Shown: positions 8,167 to 17,114 of the stretch, piece by piece
Position numbering within the stretch: the first letter of the stretch is position 1
Layout: each line of letters begins with the position of its first letter
Assembly (NCBI GenBank): GCA_963665405.2
Contig: CAXXUH010000004.1
Coordinates: 434,001-498,000 of the forward strand
DNA: 64,000 nucleotides
Origin: G963665405 sp963665405
GTDB lineage: Bacteria > Chloroflexota > Dehalococcoidia > Lucifugimonadales > G963665405
Direction of reading: 5' to 3'
The notes under the pieces: model-generated
What the model was told of the DNA's origin: nothing
The model's database searches: none
What the model saw: the letters and a program-made list of their open reading frames with translations, nothing else
Translations under genes and position numbers: made by a program

Positions 8167-9780
8167 ATGTCAACGGTATCTAAAGAGCTGTCGCCAGCGG
8201 GCAAGGTGTCCACCATTCGAAAGAACTGGGTGCTCTTCGTGGTCTCTCTGACGACCTTCATGGTGTTCGTCGATGCGACGGTGGTCAACACTGCGTTACC
8301 AGCAATCGCGAGGGATTTCGCGGCCCCTAACTCCACGCTTCAGTGGGTGGTGAACAGCTACTCGTTACTCGTCGCTGGACTTCTGCTGGTAGGAGGTACC
8401 ACTGGGGATCGCTTCGGCCGCCGGAAACTCCTCGCTTTCGGTGCGGTCGTATTTGGGGGAGCGGCCGTCGGCGCGGCTCTGTCGCCGAACACTACCGTGC
8501 TGGTCCTGATGAGAGGCCTTCAGGGCGTTGGCGCGGCTTTCATGCTGCCGTCGACGTTGTCGATTATCACCGACGTGTTCGAACGGCATGAGCGCGCCAA
8601 GGCGATCGCCGTGTGGACGGCTGTCGGCGGCATAGCCGCCGGCCTCGGACCGGTGCTTGGCGGACTCCTGGTAGACAACATCAGTTGGGAGGCTGTCTTC
8701 TGGCTCCATCTTCCTGTGGTCGCGATTATCCTCGTGGGTCTCTCGGTAGTTCCTGAGTCGCGAGACTCGCGTCACACCCCGATGGACGTTCCTGGCGCCA
8801 TCCTTGGAACCGGTGGCCTTCTCGCGGTCGTCTACGGAATAATCCAGGGGCCTGAGAGCGGTTGGACCTCAACCGAGATCCTCTTTTCCTTCGCTCTCGG
8901 TGGCGTGTTACTGGCCGCGTTCGGGTTGGTCGAGGCTCGCAGCTCTCATCCGATGCTGCCTATTCGCTATCTCAAGCAGCGTGACTTCATAGGTCCTGCC
9001 CTGGTGATCTCGGTCCTCCTTATCGCCATGTCTGGAGTCTTCTTCTTCACGACGCAGTTCCTCCAGCTGGTACAGGGCAGAAGCGCGCTCATGGCGGGGG
9101 TAGCCATCACTCCCATTGCCGTCACCATGATGTTGGGGGCTGGAATCGCGGCGACGGGTGGCAAGTCATTAGGCCCCAGGGCTCTGTCGATCCTGGGAGG
9201 CTTGATCATTATGGGCGGAATGGCCGTCCTGGCGTTGATCGAGGTCGACGCATCGTACGCTGTGCCGATCATCGGGATGGCTCTTTTCGGATTCGGGATG
9301 GGCATCGTCATGCCGACGGTGACCGACACGATAATGGCCGCAGTTCCCGTTGACGAGGCTGGGATCGGATCATCTATGAACGATACGAGCCGGGAGTTCG
9401 GGTTCGCCCTGGGAGTGGCTATCCTGGGCTCAATCGTCACCAGCATCTACAGGAGCAACGTGACCGAAGGTCTGGCCGACGTGGCATCGAGCCAGGTCGT
9501 GAGGAGCGTTGCGGACAGCCTTGGGTCGTTGGGGCAGGTCACGAGCCTGCTCCCACCGGACGTCGCCTCCGCCGTGACGATCGTTGCGAACGGGGCATTC
9601 GTCGACGCCATGCGGATCGGAGTGTTGGCAGGGATCGGGATCGTCGGGCTCTCAATTGTGGTATCCCTGCTGACGATGCCGAGCAAAATGCGACGCGCGC
9701 AGGCCGAGCTCGATGAGAGTGATGCCCCCGACGACTGGACGCCGGCAGCCACCGCCGGGGTGCCCCAGACCGGAGATTAG
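8167..9780 (+). CDS. MFS multidrug exporter, DHA2 (EmrB/QacA) family, 14 helices
   Basis: A 537-residue membrane protein with the DHA2 hallmarks: FVDATVVNTALPAIARDF (TM1 region, residues ~28-45), GDRFGRRKLL (motif A) and GVGAAFMLPSTLSII (motif C-like). Length and the hydrophobic segments fit a 14-helix proton-driven exporter. The start ATG 8167 (MSTVSKEL) is preferred over the upstream ATG because it follows GCGGGAAGC and matches the layout of copy A. It shares its promoter block with the dehalogenase gene, so it may export a halogenated substrate or product (inference). Confidence 0.88.
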   Translation: MSTVSKELSPAGKVSTIRKNWVLFVVSLTTFMVFVDATVVNTALPAIARDFAAPNSTLQWVVNSYSLLVAGLLLVGGTTGDRFGRRKLLAFGAVVFGGAAVGAALSPNTTVLVLMRGLQGVGAAFMLPSTLSIITDVFERHERAKAIAVWTAVGGIAAGLGPVLGGLLVDNISWEAVFWLHLPVVAIILVGLSVVPESRDSRHTPMDVPGAILGTGGLLAVVYGIIQGPESGWTSTEILFSFALGGVLLAAFGLVEARSSHPMLPIRYLKQRDFIGPALVISVLLIAMSGVFFFTTQFLQLVQGRSALMAGVAITPIAVTMMLGAGIAATGGKSLGPRALSILGGLIIMGGMAVLALIEVDASYAVPIIGMALFGFGMGIVMPTVTDTIMAAVPVDEAGIGSSMNDTSREFGFALGVAILGSIVTSIYRSNVTEGLADVASSQVVRSVADSLGSLGQVTSLLPPDVASAVTIVANGAFVDAMRIGVLAGIGIVGLSIVVSLLTMPSKMRRAQAELDESDAPDDWTPAATAGVPQTGD

Positions 9781-9819
9781 TCGACCAGAGCCGCAGGAAG
9801 CGGCTGTTTAGGGGCAAAG

Positions 9820-9858
9820 AGCGAGGCCGCCGGTAACAGGTCCACCGGCGGCCTCGCT
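9820..9858. terminator. Bidirectional intrinsic terminator-like hairpin
   Basis: A perfect 15-base stem, agcgaggccgccggt (9820-9834) and its complement (9844-9858), with a 9-base loop. It lies between the converging MFS gene and the repeat-protein gene. There is no long T-run, so it may act only as a structural terminator. Confidence 0.7.
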
Positions 9859-9884
9859 CGTCTGGCTGAGCCAGAGGTCGGTGC

Positions 9885-10592
9885 TTAGAGCGCGGGGTCG
9901 ACGGGCTCGGGCTCTACCGACGGCGGCTGAGGTGGCGAAACCGGGTCGTCGCCGTCCTCGAGATCGTGGACGATCAGGCACCCTTCCTCGCCCCCGAAGG
10001 TTACGTAGACGGTTCCTCCGGCCAAACCGCAGTCAACCTCGTTGGCTTCGGCAGGGGACTGCACGACGTATCCGGGCTCGCCGTCCACGAACAGGGGCTC
10101 CGGCTCGCCCACCCCGATGAGCGTGAGCTGCTCCGGGCTACACGCATTGATGTTGTGAACCAGGTTGCACTGGTCGGGGTCTATGTCGTCGATGCTGGTG
10201 ACGAGGCGCTGACCACCAGAGGGCTTGGGCTCTCCCTCGCATGCGGTTATGTTGTGAAACAGGTTGCACTGGTCGGGGTCTACGTCGTCGATGCTGGTGA
10301 CGAGGCCCTGACCACCAGAGGGCTTGGGCTCTCCCTCGCATGCGGTTATGTTGTGAATCCGGTTGCACTGGTCGGGGTCTATGTCGTCGATGCTGGTGAC
10401 GGGCCGCTGGCTGGACCCGACGTCGGATACCCGCTCCTCGTCGGCGGGGTCACTTTGGGTGATCTCCCCAGGTAGCGGCTTCGGGCCGTCGTCGTTGTCG
10501 CCCCAGCCGCCCGTCAGCGTGAACGCACTGATGGTGGCGGCCGTTGCCAGCGCAAGGGTCAAGCCGATCAAGATGCCCCATCGTCTCTTCAT
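9885..10592 (-). CDS. Secreted or anchored protein with three tandem ~35-residue repeats
   Basis: A 235-residue protein beginning MKRRWGILIGLTLALATAAT, a signal peptide or anchor. Three tandem copies follow (about residues 65-165) of a unit VTSIDDIDPDQCN..HNITAC, joined by EGEPKPSGGQ; each holds two cysteines that could pair. A C-terminal part with two more cysteines (DCGLAGG, EEGCLIVHD) and a Pro/Glu-rich tail complete it. No family is recognised. The DNA copies (about 105 bases each) are near-identical, so copy number may vary. The start after EGNRT is chosen from the signal peptide. Confidence 0.75.
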   Translation of the reverse strand: MKRRWGILIGLTLALATAATISAFTLTGGWGDNDDGPKPLPGEITQSDPADEERVSDVGSSQRPVTSIDDIDPDQCNRIHNITACEGEPKPSGGQGLVTSIDDVDPDQCNLFHNITACEGEPKPSGGQRLVTSIDDIDPDQCNLVHNINACSPEQLTLIGVGEPEPLFVDGEPGYVVQSPAEANEVDCGLAGGTVYVTFGGEEGCLIVHDLEDGDDPVSPPQPPSVEPEPVDPAL

Positions 10593-10791
10593 TGTCCGAT
10601 TTCCTTCCTCCGAACGATTCTGCGGTGTGTAAGCGGTTCCATAATTGAAGACGGCGTCGATGGCCAAAAGGTTCCATTGGACCTGCTGCCGGGATTGGAG
10701 ACGAACCTTACGAACCGAAGGCGGCGTGAGGAAGGGTCGGGGAAGAGAGGACCGGAGCGTCCCCGCCGGATTCTCGGAACGACGGCGAGGG

Positions 10792-11815
10792 CTACGAGTT
10801 CAGGTAGTGGCTGGTCTCATCGACGTGGGGGCTCCAGTGCGATCCCATGAAGTAGACGATTCCCCTGGCGCCGGCGTCGAGGGCCAGCTGGACCTGGGAC
10901 AGGACCACGCCCGCCTGGGTCTCGACCGGTGCTCCGCTGGTGATCCCGAAGTCGCACGACGGCATGAACCAGACCGGGTGCCCCGATCTCTGATACCTCT
11001 TGAGCCGGGACTGGAGCGACCGCACCCGGTCGTCCGAGAGATCGTAGTCCCAATCGACAATGGTCGTGTCCCTGGGGATCTGGGAGGCGATCTCCTCGAA
11101 GTGATCCTCGAAGACCCAGGGGACGGTGAAGGTGAGACGACGGCCGCCCGGCAAGAGCCGCTTGACAATCGGCTCGAGGTCCCCCTTTTGAAAAGATAGA
11201 TTCGTTTGCATGAAGAAGCGGCTGGCGGCCTGGTCGGTCGCAGACAGCAGGTCAGCGCCGGCCTCGTCCCGGTACCTGGCCTGGCAAGTACCACAGAAGC
11301 ATGGGTCGGTGAACTCCGGAGGGTGGAGGACGACCCCGCTGAAGCCGTGGTACCGGGTGAGACACTCCTCTATGAGCTTGCGCGGGTAGCGGCGGGCATC
11401 CTGCTTTGTGGCAGAGGACGCCAGAGCCCACCTGAAGCCGCCCCTGCCGGTTGTGGGTGGACAGTTCGGGACGCGTCCGCGCGAAGCCCCTGGCGTGTCC
11501 CGTCGTGGAGAATACCGCGGCGACTTCGACGTTCTTCTCCAGTGCGTGATCCAAGACCTGCTGGAAGAAGTCGTCGGCGACGTTGGGGTGGCCGCTCTCG
11601 GCGCACTCCGGGTAGTGTTCGCTCAGGAACGGCAGATCGTCTCCGGTCAAGAAGATGAACAGGGTGTCGGTTCCGAGCCGGACCAGGGAGTCGATCCGCC
11701 GCCTCCACTCGGGGAGGTCCCACCTGCTGGTCCAGCTACTGCCGATCGACGAGGCGGCCTCGTAGTCGCCCACGCCCAGAAAGAGGTAGTAGCCGTAGTG
11801 GTCCGCGTCCTTCAT
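10792..11815 (-). pseudogene. Uncharacterised protein, probable barrel fold, split by a frameshift
   Basis: Two frames together make one protein of about 340 residues. The first runs from ATG 11815 (MKDADHYGYYLFLGVGDYE) to THNRQG near 11430; the second continues GGFRWALASSATKQDARRYP, through EFTDPCFCGTCQARYRDE, to stop 10792. A one-base insertion in the GGGGCGG run around 11425-11435 reconciles them. The pattern of strand-helix units (VLDHALEKNVEVAAVFSTTG; ALDAGARGIVYFMGSHWSP) suggests a TIM barrel like glycoside-hydrolase-type proteins; this is inference. It may be intact in the organism if the indel is an error. Confidence 0.6.
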
Positions 11816-11881
11816 CGTGTTCCCAAGACAAGCGTCGGCCGCGCGTGCCTACCCAATACCCTGCAACCCGTGCCCCGTCCC

Positions 11882-12922
11882 CTAGCTCCCCAGGTGGTGC
11901 TGCTCGTAGTGGTGGCGGAGGATGTCAGTGCCGTAGTCGGCGTCGGCATCTCGCAGCACGGAGTGGACGTGGTTGGCGTCGTTCTGGACGTTGTCGTGCT
12001 CCATGATGAAGCTTCCGCCCTCTAGGCGGTGGAGCCGGAAGTAGTGCCCCTGGCCGCGCTCGGAACCCCCGGCCCACGCGAACAGCAGGCGGTCGATGCC
12101 GCCCGCCATCAGCTTGTCCATCATCTGCTTGGCCAGGTCGTCGCTGAGCCGGCCGACGTACTGGTTGACGAGCTTGAGCAGAAGCTCCTGTTGTCCCTTG
12201 TTCATCTTGCCCGCCGGAAGACCCTCCGGAGGGAGGATCGAGCCTGGTCCGTCGACTATCTGGGGCCCGTTCGTGGTCATGATGTCCAGGGGCGCCATCT
12301 CACTGACGATCGCCTGGGACCGTTGCCCACGATCGAGGCCGTTCAGCAGCTCCCTGGCGATGTCCTCGCACTCGCCAAGAATCCTCAGTCCCTTTTGGGG
12401 GCCGGACAGGACCTCGGCCGGGTTCGCGCCGAGGAAGTTCGGAGTAGACGATATGAGACCGCCGTCGACGACGGTGAACCCGAGGTAGACGTGGTGCCCA
12501 TTGACGCTCCACGACCACGGGTCGCCGCCCGCCGGGTCGCCGAAGACCCTCAAATAATAAAGGCCGGGGTCGCGATCGAACGCCAGCGTACCTGCCGTCG
12601 ACTCCAGGTCGTTGAGGATGGCCTCGTGGTCCATGATCGCCCGGGTCTTGTCGGTGCCGCTGGCCGACATGCCGGTCGAGATCATCTCGTAGGCGAGCTG
12701 CCGCTGCTCGTCGTCCATCGCCTTGATCGGTAGTCCGCGCAGCGCAAACGGTGCGTAGTGCCAGAGCAGCCGCTCCCAGTGATCGGCCGAGAATGAGGCC
12801 CTTGCGCGCTGGTCCGGATTCAGCGAGTCCAGGAACCGGGAGCCCGTCTCGGACATCCGGCGGGCCACCTCCGGAAGCCTGGCCCTCTCGAACGCCGCCG
12901 GTTCGACGGTCTGCTGTGTCAT
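11882..12922 (-). CDS. DUF3500 family protein
   Basis: A 346-residue protein matching the DUF3500 pattern: FLDSLNPDQRARASFSAD near the N-terminus, GLPIKAMDDEQRQLA, and RVFGDPAGGDPWSWSVNGHH with the conserved W-W-GHH core, then GHYFRLHRLEGGSFIMEHDN. The family function is not established; members are often found with catabolic or secreted enzymes. The start ATG 12922 follows GGAGGTGG at 8 bases; an in-frame GTG at 12934 is less well placed. It probably forms an operon with the SMP-30 gene upstream. Confidence 0.85.
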   Translation of the reverse strand: MTQQTVEPAAFERARLPEVARRMSETGSRFLDSLNPDQRARASFSADHWERLLWHYAPFALRGLPIKAMDDEQRQLAYEMISTGMSASGTDKTRAIMDHEAILNDLESTAGTLAFDRDPGLYYLRVFGDPAGGDPWSWSVNGHHVYLGFTVVDGGLISSTPNFLGANPAEVLSGPQKGLRILGECEDIARELLNGLDRGQRSQAIVSEMAPLDIMTTNGPQIVDGPGSILPPEGLPAGKMNKGQQELLLKLVNQYVGRLSDDLAKQMMDKLMAGGIDRLLFAWAGGSERGQGHYFRLHRLEGGSFIMEHDNVQNDANHVHSVLRDADADYGTDILRHHYEQHHLGS

Positions 12923-12981
12923 TTTGGTAACCACCTCCGGAGGTCGCTTGAATGCCCCGGCCGGACCCTCGCCACGGTTGC

Positions 12982-13839
12982 TCAGACGCCGACCCGCGAG
13001 AAGAACTCCGGCACGCCCTTGATTCCCAGGTTCGCCCTGTGCAACGCTCCCGCGCCGGGTCCCTCCTTGGCCTTGTTCTCGCCACCGGCCGTCGTAACGT
13101 AGATGTCGGTGAAGTCATCGCCGCCGAAAGCCAGACTGGTCACCTTCGCGGCCGGGATCTCCAGCCTCCGTTCCTCGGCTCCATCCGGGCTGTACCGGAA
13201 GACCGCCGACCCCTCCCATCGAGCAGACCAGACGTAGCCTTCGGAGTCCACCGTCATTCCGTCGGGGAGTCCGCCATCGGAGGGGGTCTCGACGAAGGTG
13301 CGCTGGTTGGAGATGGCCCCGGTCCCGACGTCGTAGTCGAAGACGTAGATCTTGAACGCGTGGGAGTCGGTATAGTACATCTGCCGGTGGTCGAGTGTGA
13401 ATCCGATCCCGTTCGACGTGGCGATGCCGTCCACGAGCGGATGGAGCGAGCCGTCGAGTTCTAGACGGTAGAGGGTTCCTGTCTTGCCGTCGGAGCCGAT
13501 CGTGCCGCAGAAGACCCTGCCGGCGGGGTCGGCCGCCACATCGTTGAACTTGCTTGCCACGCCCTCCGGCACCTTCTGAACGACGCGGTCGACCCGCCCG
13601 TCGCGCCAGACGGCTACCGATCCATTGGTCGTGAACAGCAGCAGGCCCCCGTCCTCTTGGAACGTGAAGCCGCCGACGCCCTCGCCCTCGTAGAACTGCT
13701 CGTGCCGCCCGCTGGCTGGATCGTACCGGAACATCCGGCCCGTTGGGATGTCCGTCCAGTAGACCTTCTTCTCCGCCGGGTGCCACAGCGGCCCCTCACC
13801 GATCTCGCAAGCATAGTCGGCGATAAGCTCAGTCTCCAC
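12982..13839 (-). CDS. SMP-30/gluconolactonase family protein
   Basis: A 285-residue six-bladed beta-propeller. CEIGEGPLWHPAEKKVYWTD (from residue 11) carries the metal-binding Glu of the first blade; SNGIGFTLDHRQMYYTDSHA (~142-160) carries the metal-binding Asn; GLPDGMTVDSEGYVW (~190-205) carries the catalytic Asp. The family hydrolyses sugar or other lactones with a divalent metal. A second member lies at 62093-62998, of a different subfamily. Confidence 0.9.
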   Translation of the reverse strand: METELIADYACEIGEGPLWHPAEKKVYWTDIPTGRMFRYDPASGRHEQFYEGEGVGGFTFQEDGGLLLFTTNGSVAVWRDGRVDRVVQKVPEGVASKFNDVAADPAGRVFCGTIGSDGKTGTLYRLELDGSLHPLVDGIATSNGIGFTLDHRQMYYTDSHAFKIYVFDYDVGTGAISNQRTFVETPSDGGLPDGMTVDSEGYVWSARWEGSAVFRYSPDGAEERRLEIPAAKVTSLAFGGDDFTDIYVTTAGGENKAKEGPGAGALHRANLGIKGVPEFFSRVGV

Positions 13840-14017
13840 GAGGCTCTCCTATCTGCGACCGCCTCCGGCCGGTGGCCCTCCGGGTGGGAGGCGGGAGTGG
13901 GATCGTCAGCCGCCTCTGAACCGGAAATCAGAGGATTGGCCCGGATGCTCGGAGCGGGCCGGCGGCTTCGCCGCTCCACGCCCAAAGACGCTCGGAGACT
14001 AGAACGGGCGGGTCCGA

Positions 14018-14045
14018 CTAACTCGGCCCGCCCGTCGGTCCAAAC
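14018..14045 (-). terminator. Intrinsic terminator downstream of the HU gene
   Basis: An inverted repeat, acgggcgggtccga against tcggcccgcccgt, separated by ctaac, with one bulged base. It lies about 20 bases past the HU stop codon on the minus strand. The T-tract is weak. Confidence 0.55.
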
Positions 14046-14065
14046 GAAGTCGATCCAGAGGGTGA

Positions 14066-14359
14066 CTACTTGTCAGCGGCCTTGCTCAGCTCTGCTCCGG
14101 CGCTGAATCCCACTCGCTTGTGGGCGGCGACGGTTATCAGCTCACCGGCCTTGCCTCCCCGTATGGGGCGGACCCGCCTGGCCTTGACCTGACGGACTTC
14201 AAAGGCGCCGAACCCGGTTAGAACAATCCGGTCGCCGGCAGCCAGCGCAGCCTGGATGCTGTCGAGAACGGCGTTGAGGGCTGCCTCGCCCTGCGCCCTG
14301 GACCCGCCCACGCTTGTAGCCACTCGAGCGGCCACGTCACTCTTCCTTAGCGTCACCAT
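14066..14359 (-). CDS. HU-family DNA-binding protein
   Basis: A 97-residue nucleoid protein. The N-terminal dimerisation helices (MVTLRKSDVAARVATSVGGS) are followed by the HU core LTGFGAFEVRQVKARRVRPI, the signature segment with the DNA-intercalating arm. Length is typical for HU (about 90). It bends and compacts DNA. It has its own promoter at 14439-14467. Confidence 0.92.
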   Translation of the reverse strand: MVTLRKSDVAARVATSVGGSRAQGEAALNAVLDSIQAALAAGDRIVLTGFGAFEVRQVKARRVRPIRGGKAGELITVAAHKRVGFSAGAELSKAADK

Positions 14360-14438
14360 AGATCGGACCCCCTTGAAAAATTCCCTCGGCCCCTACGCCG
14401 CGTAGGGGCCCGCTTTACGACCCGCCATAGGCGCCCCG

Positions 14439-14467
14439 ATGGTATGGGCATTGGGCCGGGTTGTCAA
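14439..14467 (-). promoter_or_regulatory. Sigma70-type promoter of the HU gene
   Basis: On the minus strand, TTGACA (14462-14467), a 17-base spacer and TACCAT (14439-14444), about 80 bases upstream of the HU start. The rest of 14468-14674 has no supportable gene and must hold the promoter of the divergent histidine kinase, which I could not place. Confidence 0.6.
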
Positions 14468-14674
14468 CCCCCAAATCCGGTCGAGAGCGACTTCGTTTCT
14501 CGTGAGAGCGCTGCCGGAACAGAGAAGGGGTTGGTGTTTTCCCCGATCGTGATTTCTCGTAGCCTGCCCCGCGCCTGAAACAGCATGGTAAATCCGGTAC
14601 CAAAGGACCATGCCGCACGGAGCTTTTCACCATATCTTATGGAGGGATCGGTAAAGAAGGGTAAGTAGCGCCGT

Positions 14675-15682
14675 ATGACGAGCCTCAAGACTAATCTTCT
14701 GGGTAGGCGAGGGCAGATCAAGAAGAGCCTGCTGTACCCGGTCGCCGGCGGGGTCCTGATGGGACTCTTCGTCGGCAACTTCTCGCTGGCCTCGCCGCTC
14801 GTCAACGGCGGCTCCCTCATCTCGTGGCCCGGCTACATCGCGGCGATTGCCGCGGTCGCGGTCCTCCTCAAGATGGTGTTCAACCGTGTCCAGCAAGCGA
14901 ACGCCCGCAACTTCGCCAACGTGCTCGAGCAGCGGGCTCGCCTGGAAAAGCTCCTGGAGAGGGTCATCAATGCCCAGGAGGACGAGCGGACGCGCCTGGC
15001 GATGGAGCTCCACGATTCGCCGGTCCAGTGGCTCACGAGCGCGGTGTACCGGCTGGAAGCGTGCCAGGAGTATTTCAAGCGGGGCATGCTCGAAAAGGTT
15101 CAAAACGAGATGGAGCAGATCCAGAACGTGCTGGACACGACTCTTGCCGAGCTGCGCCACGCGGCCTCAGCCCTCCATCCCCCCGAGCTGGAGAAGGTCG
15201 GTCTGGTGAAGGCGATCGCGCGTTACGCGGACACATTCGAGCGCGACACCGAGATCGCGTGCCTCGTCGAGGAGACCGGCGCCGTCCCGCGTCTCCCAGC
15301 GCCGGTGGAGCTGGCGGTGTTCCGGGTCGTACAGGAGTCCCTATCGAACATCCGGAAGCATTCTCAGGCTTCCAGGGTCAAGATCAATCTGGGTTTGGGC
15401 GGCAGGATGCTGAGAGCGTCCATCACTGACAACGGCGTTGGGTTCGAGCAGGATGAGAGCCGAGAGGGCTCCGGCGCCGAAAACCTCGGACTACCGGGCA
15501 TGGGGGAGCGCGCCCGCATGATCGGCGGCACGCTGTCGGTCCGGTCGGCGCCCAACGCCGGGACACAGGTGATCCTAATGGTGCCTTATACCGAGTCGCA
15601 AGAAACACCGACGGAAGAGGCCCCGCGGCCCGCCGCGTCCAAGGCTGAGCCGCTGCGCCAGGGAATGCAGGTGAAGGTATGA
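14675..15682 (+). CDS. NarL-type sensor histidine kinase (HisKA_3) of the archaellum-like cluster
   Basis: A 335-residue kinase. Two hydrophobic segments (about residues 17-37 and 50-68) anchor it, with no recognisable periplasmic sensor between them. A coiled coil precedes the HisKA_3 box MELHDSPVQW with phospho-acceptor His113. The HATPase domain shows EAVFRVVQESLSNIRKHSQA-like N-box residues, SITDNGVGF and GLPGMGERARMIGG. It should phosphorylate the response regulator whose ATG overlaps its stop codon (15679). It starts the archaellum-like operon, so it probably controls expression or activity of that machine (inference). Confidence 0.88.
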   Translation: MTSLKTNLLGRRGQIKKSLLYPVAGGVLMGLFVGNFSLASPLVNGGSLISWPGYIAAIAAVAVLLKMVFNRVQQANARNFANVLEQRARLEKLLERVINAQEDERTRLAMELHDSPVQWLTSAVYRLEACQEYFKRGMLEKVQNEMEQIQNVLDTTLAELRHAASALHPPELEKVGLVKAIARYADTFERDTEIACLVEETGAVPRLPAPVELAVFRVVQESLSNIRKHSQASRVKINLGLGGRMLRASITDNGVGFEQDESREGSGAENLGLPGMGERARMIGGTLSVRSAPNAGTQVILMVPYTESQETPTEEAPRPAASKAEPLRQGMQVKV

Positions 15683-16308
15683 GTAAGATTCGAGTCTTCC
15701 TGGTCGACGACCACCACGTGGTCTGCGAAGGGCTGCGACGGATGCTGGAGCAGGAGGAGGACCTGACAGTAGTCGGCGAGGCCCAGAGCGGCGAGCAGGC
15801 CGTTGCCGTACTCAAGGTCACCCCTGTCGACGTAGTCCTGCTGGACATACGGATGCCCGGGATGGACGGGATCGACACGCTCCGGGCGCTGAAGCGGAAC
15901 CTGCCGGATCTGACGGTAATAATGCTGACCTCCTATGGCGACGAGTATCTCAGTCCGTCGATCGACGCCGGCGCCAACGGCTACATGCTGAAGCGCGCCA
16001 ACCGTGCCGAGATGGTGAAAGCCATCCGTGAGGCGGTCGACGGGGGAGCTCCGCTCGACTCCCAGGTAACGCCCGGACTCATCAACCGGCTGCGAAACCC
16101 ATCTCAGCCCCTCTCTCCCAGGGAGGCCGAGGTACTGCAGCTCGTGGCGTCCGGACACAGCAACAAGGCGATCGGCTTAGAGCTGGGCGTGTCCCCGACG
16201 ACCACCAAGAACCACCTGACGTCCATCATGCAGAAGCTGGACGCGAACGACCGAGCCCACGCGGTGACGCTCGCTCTCCGCAAGGGTTGGATAGCCAATC
16301 CTCTTTAG
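15679..16308 (+). CDS. NarL/FixJ-family response regulator
   Basis: A 209-residue regulator with a receiver domain (DDHH at residues 10-13, phospho-acceptor Asp56 in LLDIRMPGMDG, Lys in YMLKRANRAE) and a LuxR-type helix-turn-helix (LSPREAEVLQLVASGHSNKAI). The ATG overlaps the kinase stop, so the pair is translationally coupled. It probably acts as a transcription factor for this cluster. Confidence 0.9.
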   Translation: MSKIRVFLVDDHHVVCEGLRRMLEQEEDLTVVGEAQSGEQAVAVLKVTPVDVVLLDIRMPGMDGIDTLRALKRNLPDLTVIMLTSYGDEYLSPSIDAGANGYMLKRANRAEMVKAIREAVDGGAPLDSQVTPGLINRLRNPSQPLSPREAEVLQLVASGHSNKAIGLELGVSPTTTKNHLTSIMQKLDANDRAHAVTLALRKGWIANPL

Positions 16309-16385
16309 GGCTGGTCCGATGGAATGCGACCGAACGCGACATTCGGGTTCGGCCCTTCCTCACCCTGGTTGATTGGAGAGCTGAC

Positions 16386-17112
16386 ATGGTTACGGCAACC
16401 GACAACAGTCTCAATGCGCCGGGCCTGCGAGTAATCTCGACGGGCAGCAAAGAGCTGGACAAGAAGATGGGCTCCGGTATTCCTCTCAACTCCTTGACGC
16501 TCATCGAGGGGGAGTCGGGCGCCGGCAAGAGCACGCTCGCGCCATCTCCTCTGGGGTGCGATGACGGCGGGTGAGAACGCGCTCCTGTACACGACTGAGA
16601 ACACAGTTCGAAGCCTGCTGCGTCAGATGGACAGCCTCGGCATGGACGTTACCAACTACTTCCTGCTGTACAAGCTCCGCATCTTCCAGATTCACGTGAA
16701 CGCCGAGACCGTCGACGCCGACGCCGCGTTCGGAGCTCTCGTCTCCCACATAGGCAGCTATCCCAACTACAGCGTCGTCGTCTTGGACTCCCTCAGCACG
16801 TTCGTCACACAGGCGAGGGAGGAGCAGATCCTGGCCTTCTTCACCCGCTGCAAGTCGCTCAGCGACAGAGGCAAGGCGATCATCCTCACCGTCCACTCTC
16901 ACGCGTTCGACGAGCGGGTGCTGACCAGGGTCAGATCGCTGTGCGACGCGCACCTACGCTTCCTGGTCACCCCCAAGGGCTCGGAGCTGGTCAAGACCAT
17001 GGAGGTCGCCAAGGTGAGGGGAGCGGACCTCCCCACCGGCAGCATCGTTGGGTTCGCCGTCGAGCCTGGGATCGGAATGCGGATTATCCCGATCAACAAG
17101 GCCAGGGCGTAG
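16386..17112 (+). CDS. arlH: ArlH (FlaH)-like KaiC-family ATPase, frameshifted
   Basis: RecA/KaiC-fold ATPase related to archaellum regulator ArlH, which binds ArlI/ArlJ under the membrane. The first frame gives RVISTGSKELDKKMGSGIPL and Walker A GESGAGKSTLA (to about 16549). The second resumes with LLWGAMTAGENALLYTTENT and contains Walker B VVVLDSLSTF, a sensor-like ILTVHSHAF and a C-terminal GFAVEPGIGMRIIPI. The two fit together if two bases are missing in gcgccatctc (about 16549-16555), giving 242 residues, normal for ArlH. It lies directly upstream of arlI. Frameshift: error or lesion. Confidence 0.82.
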
Positions 17113-17114
17113 AT

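Noticed and set aside
10180..10400. Three direct repeats as a CRISPR-like or att array
   Set aside because: The repeats are contiguous and in frame within a secreted protein gene, without spacers.
10645..11199. Plus-strand open frame across 10.6-11.2 kb
   Set aside because: It is antisense to the frameshifted barrel protein, which reconstructs to a coherent sequence; the plus frame does not.
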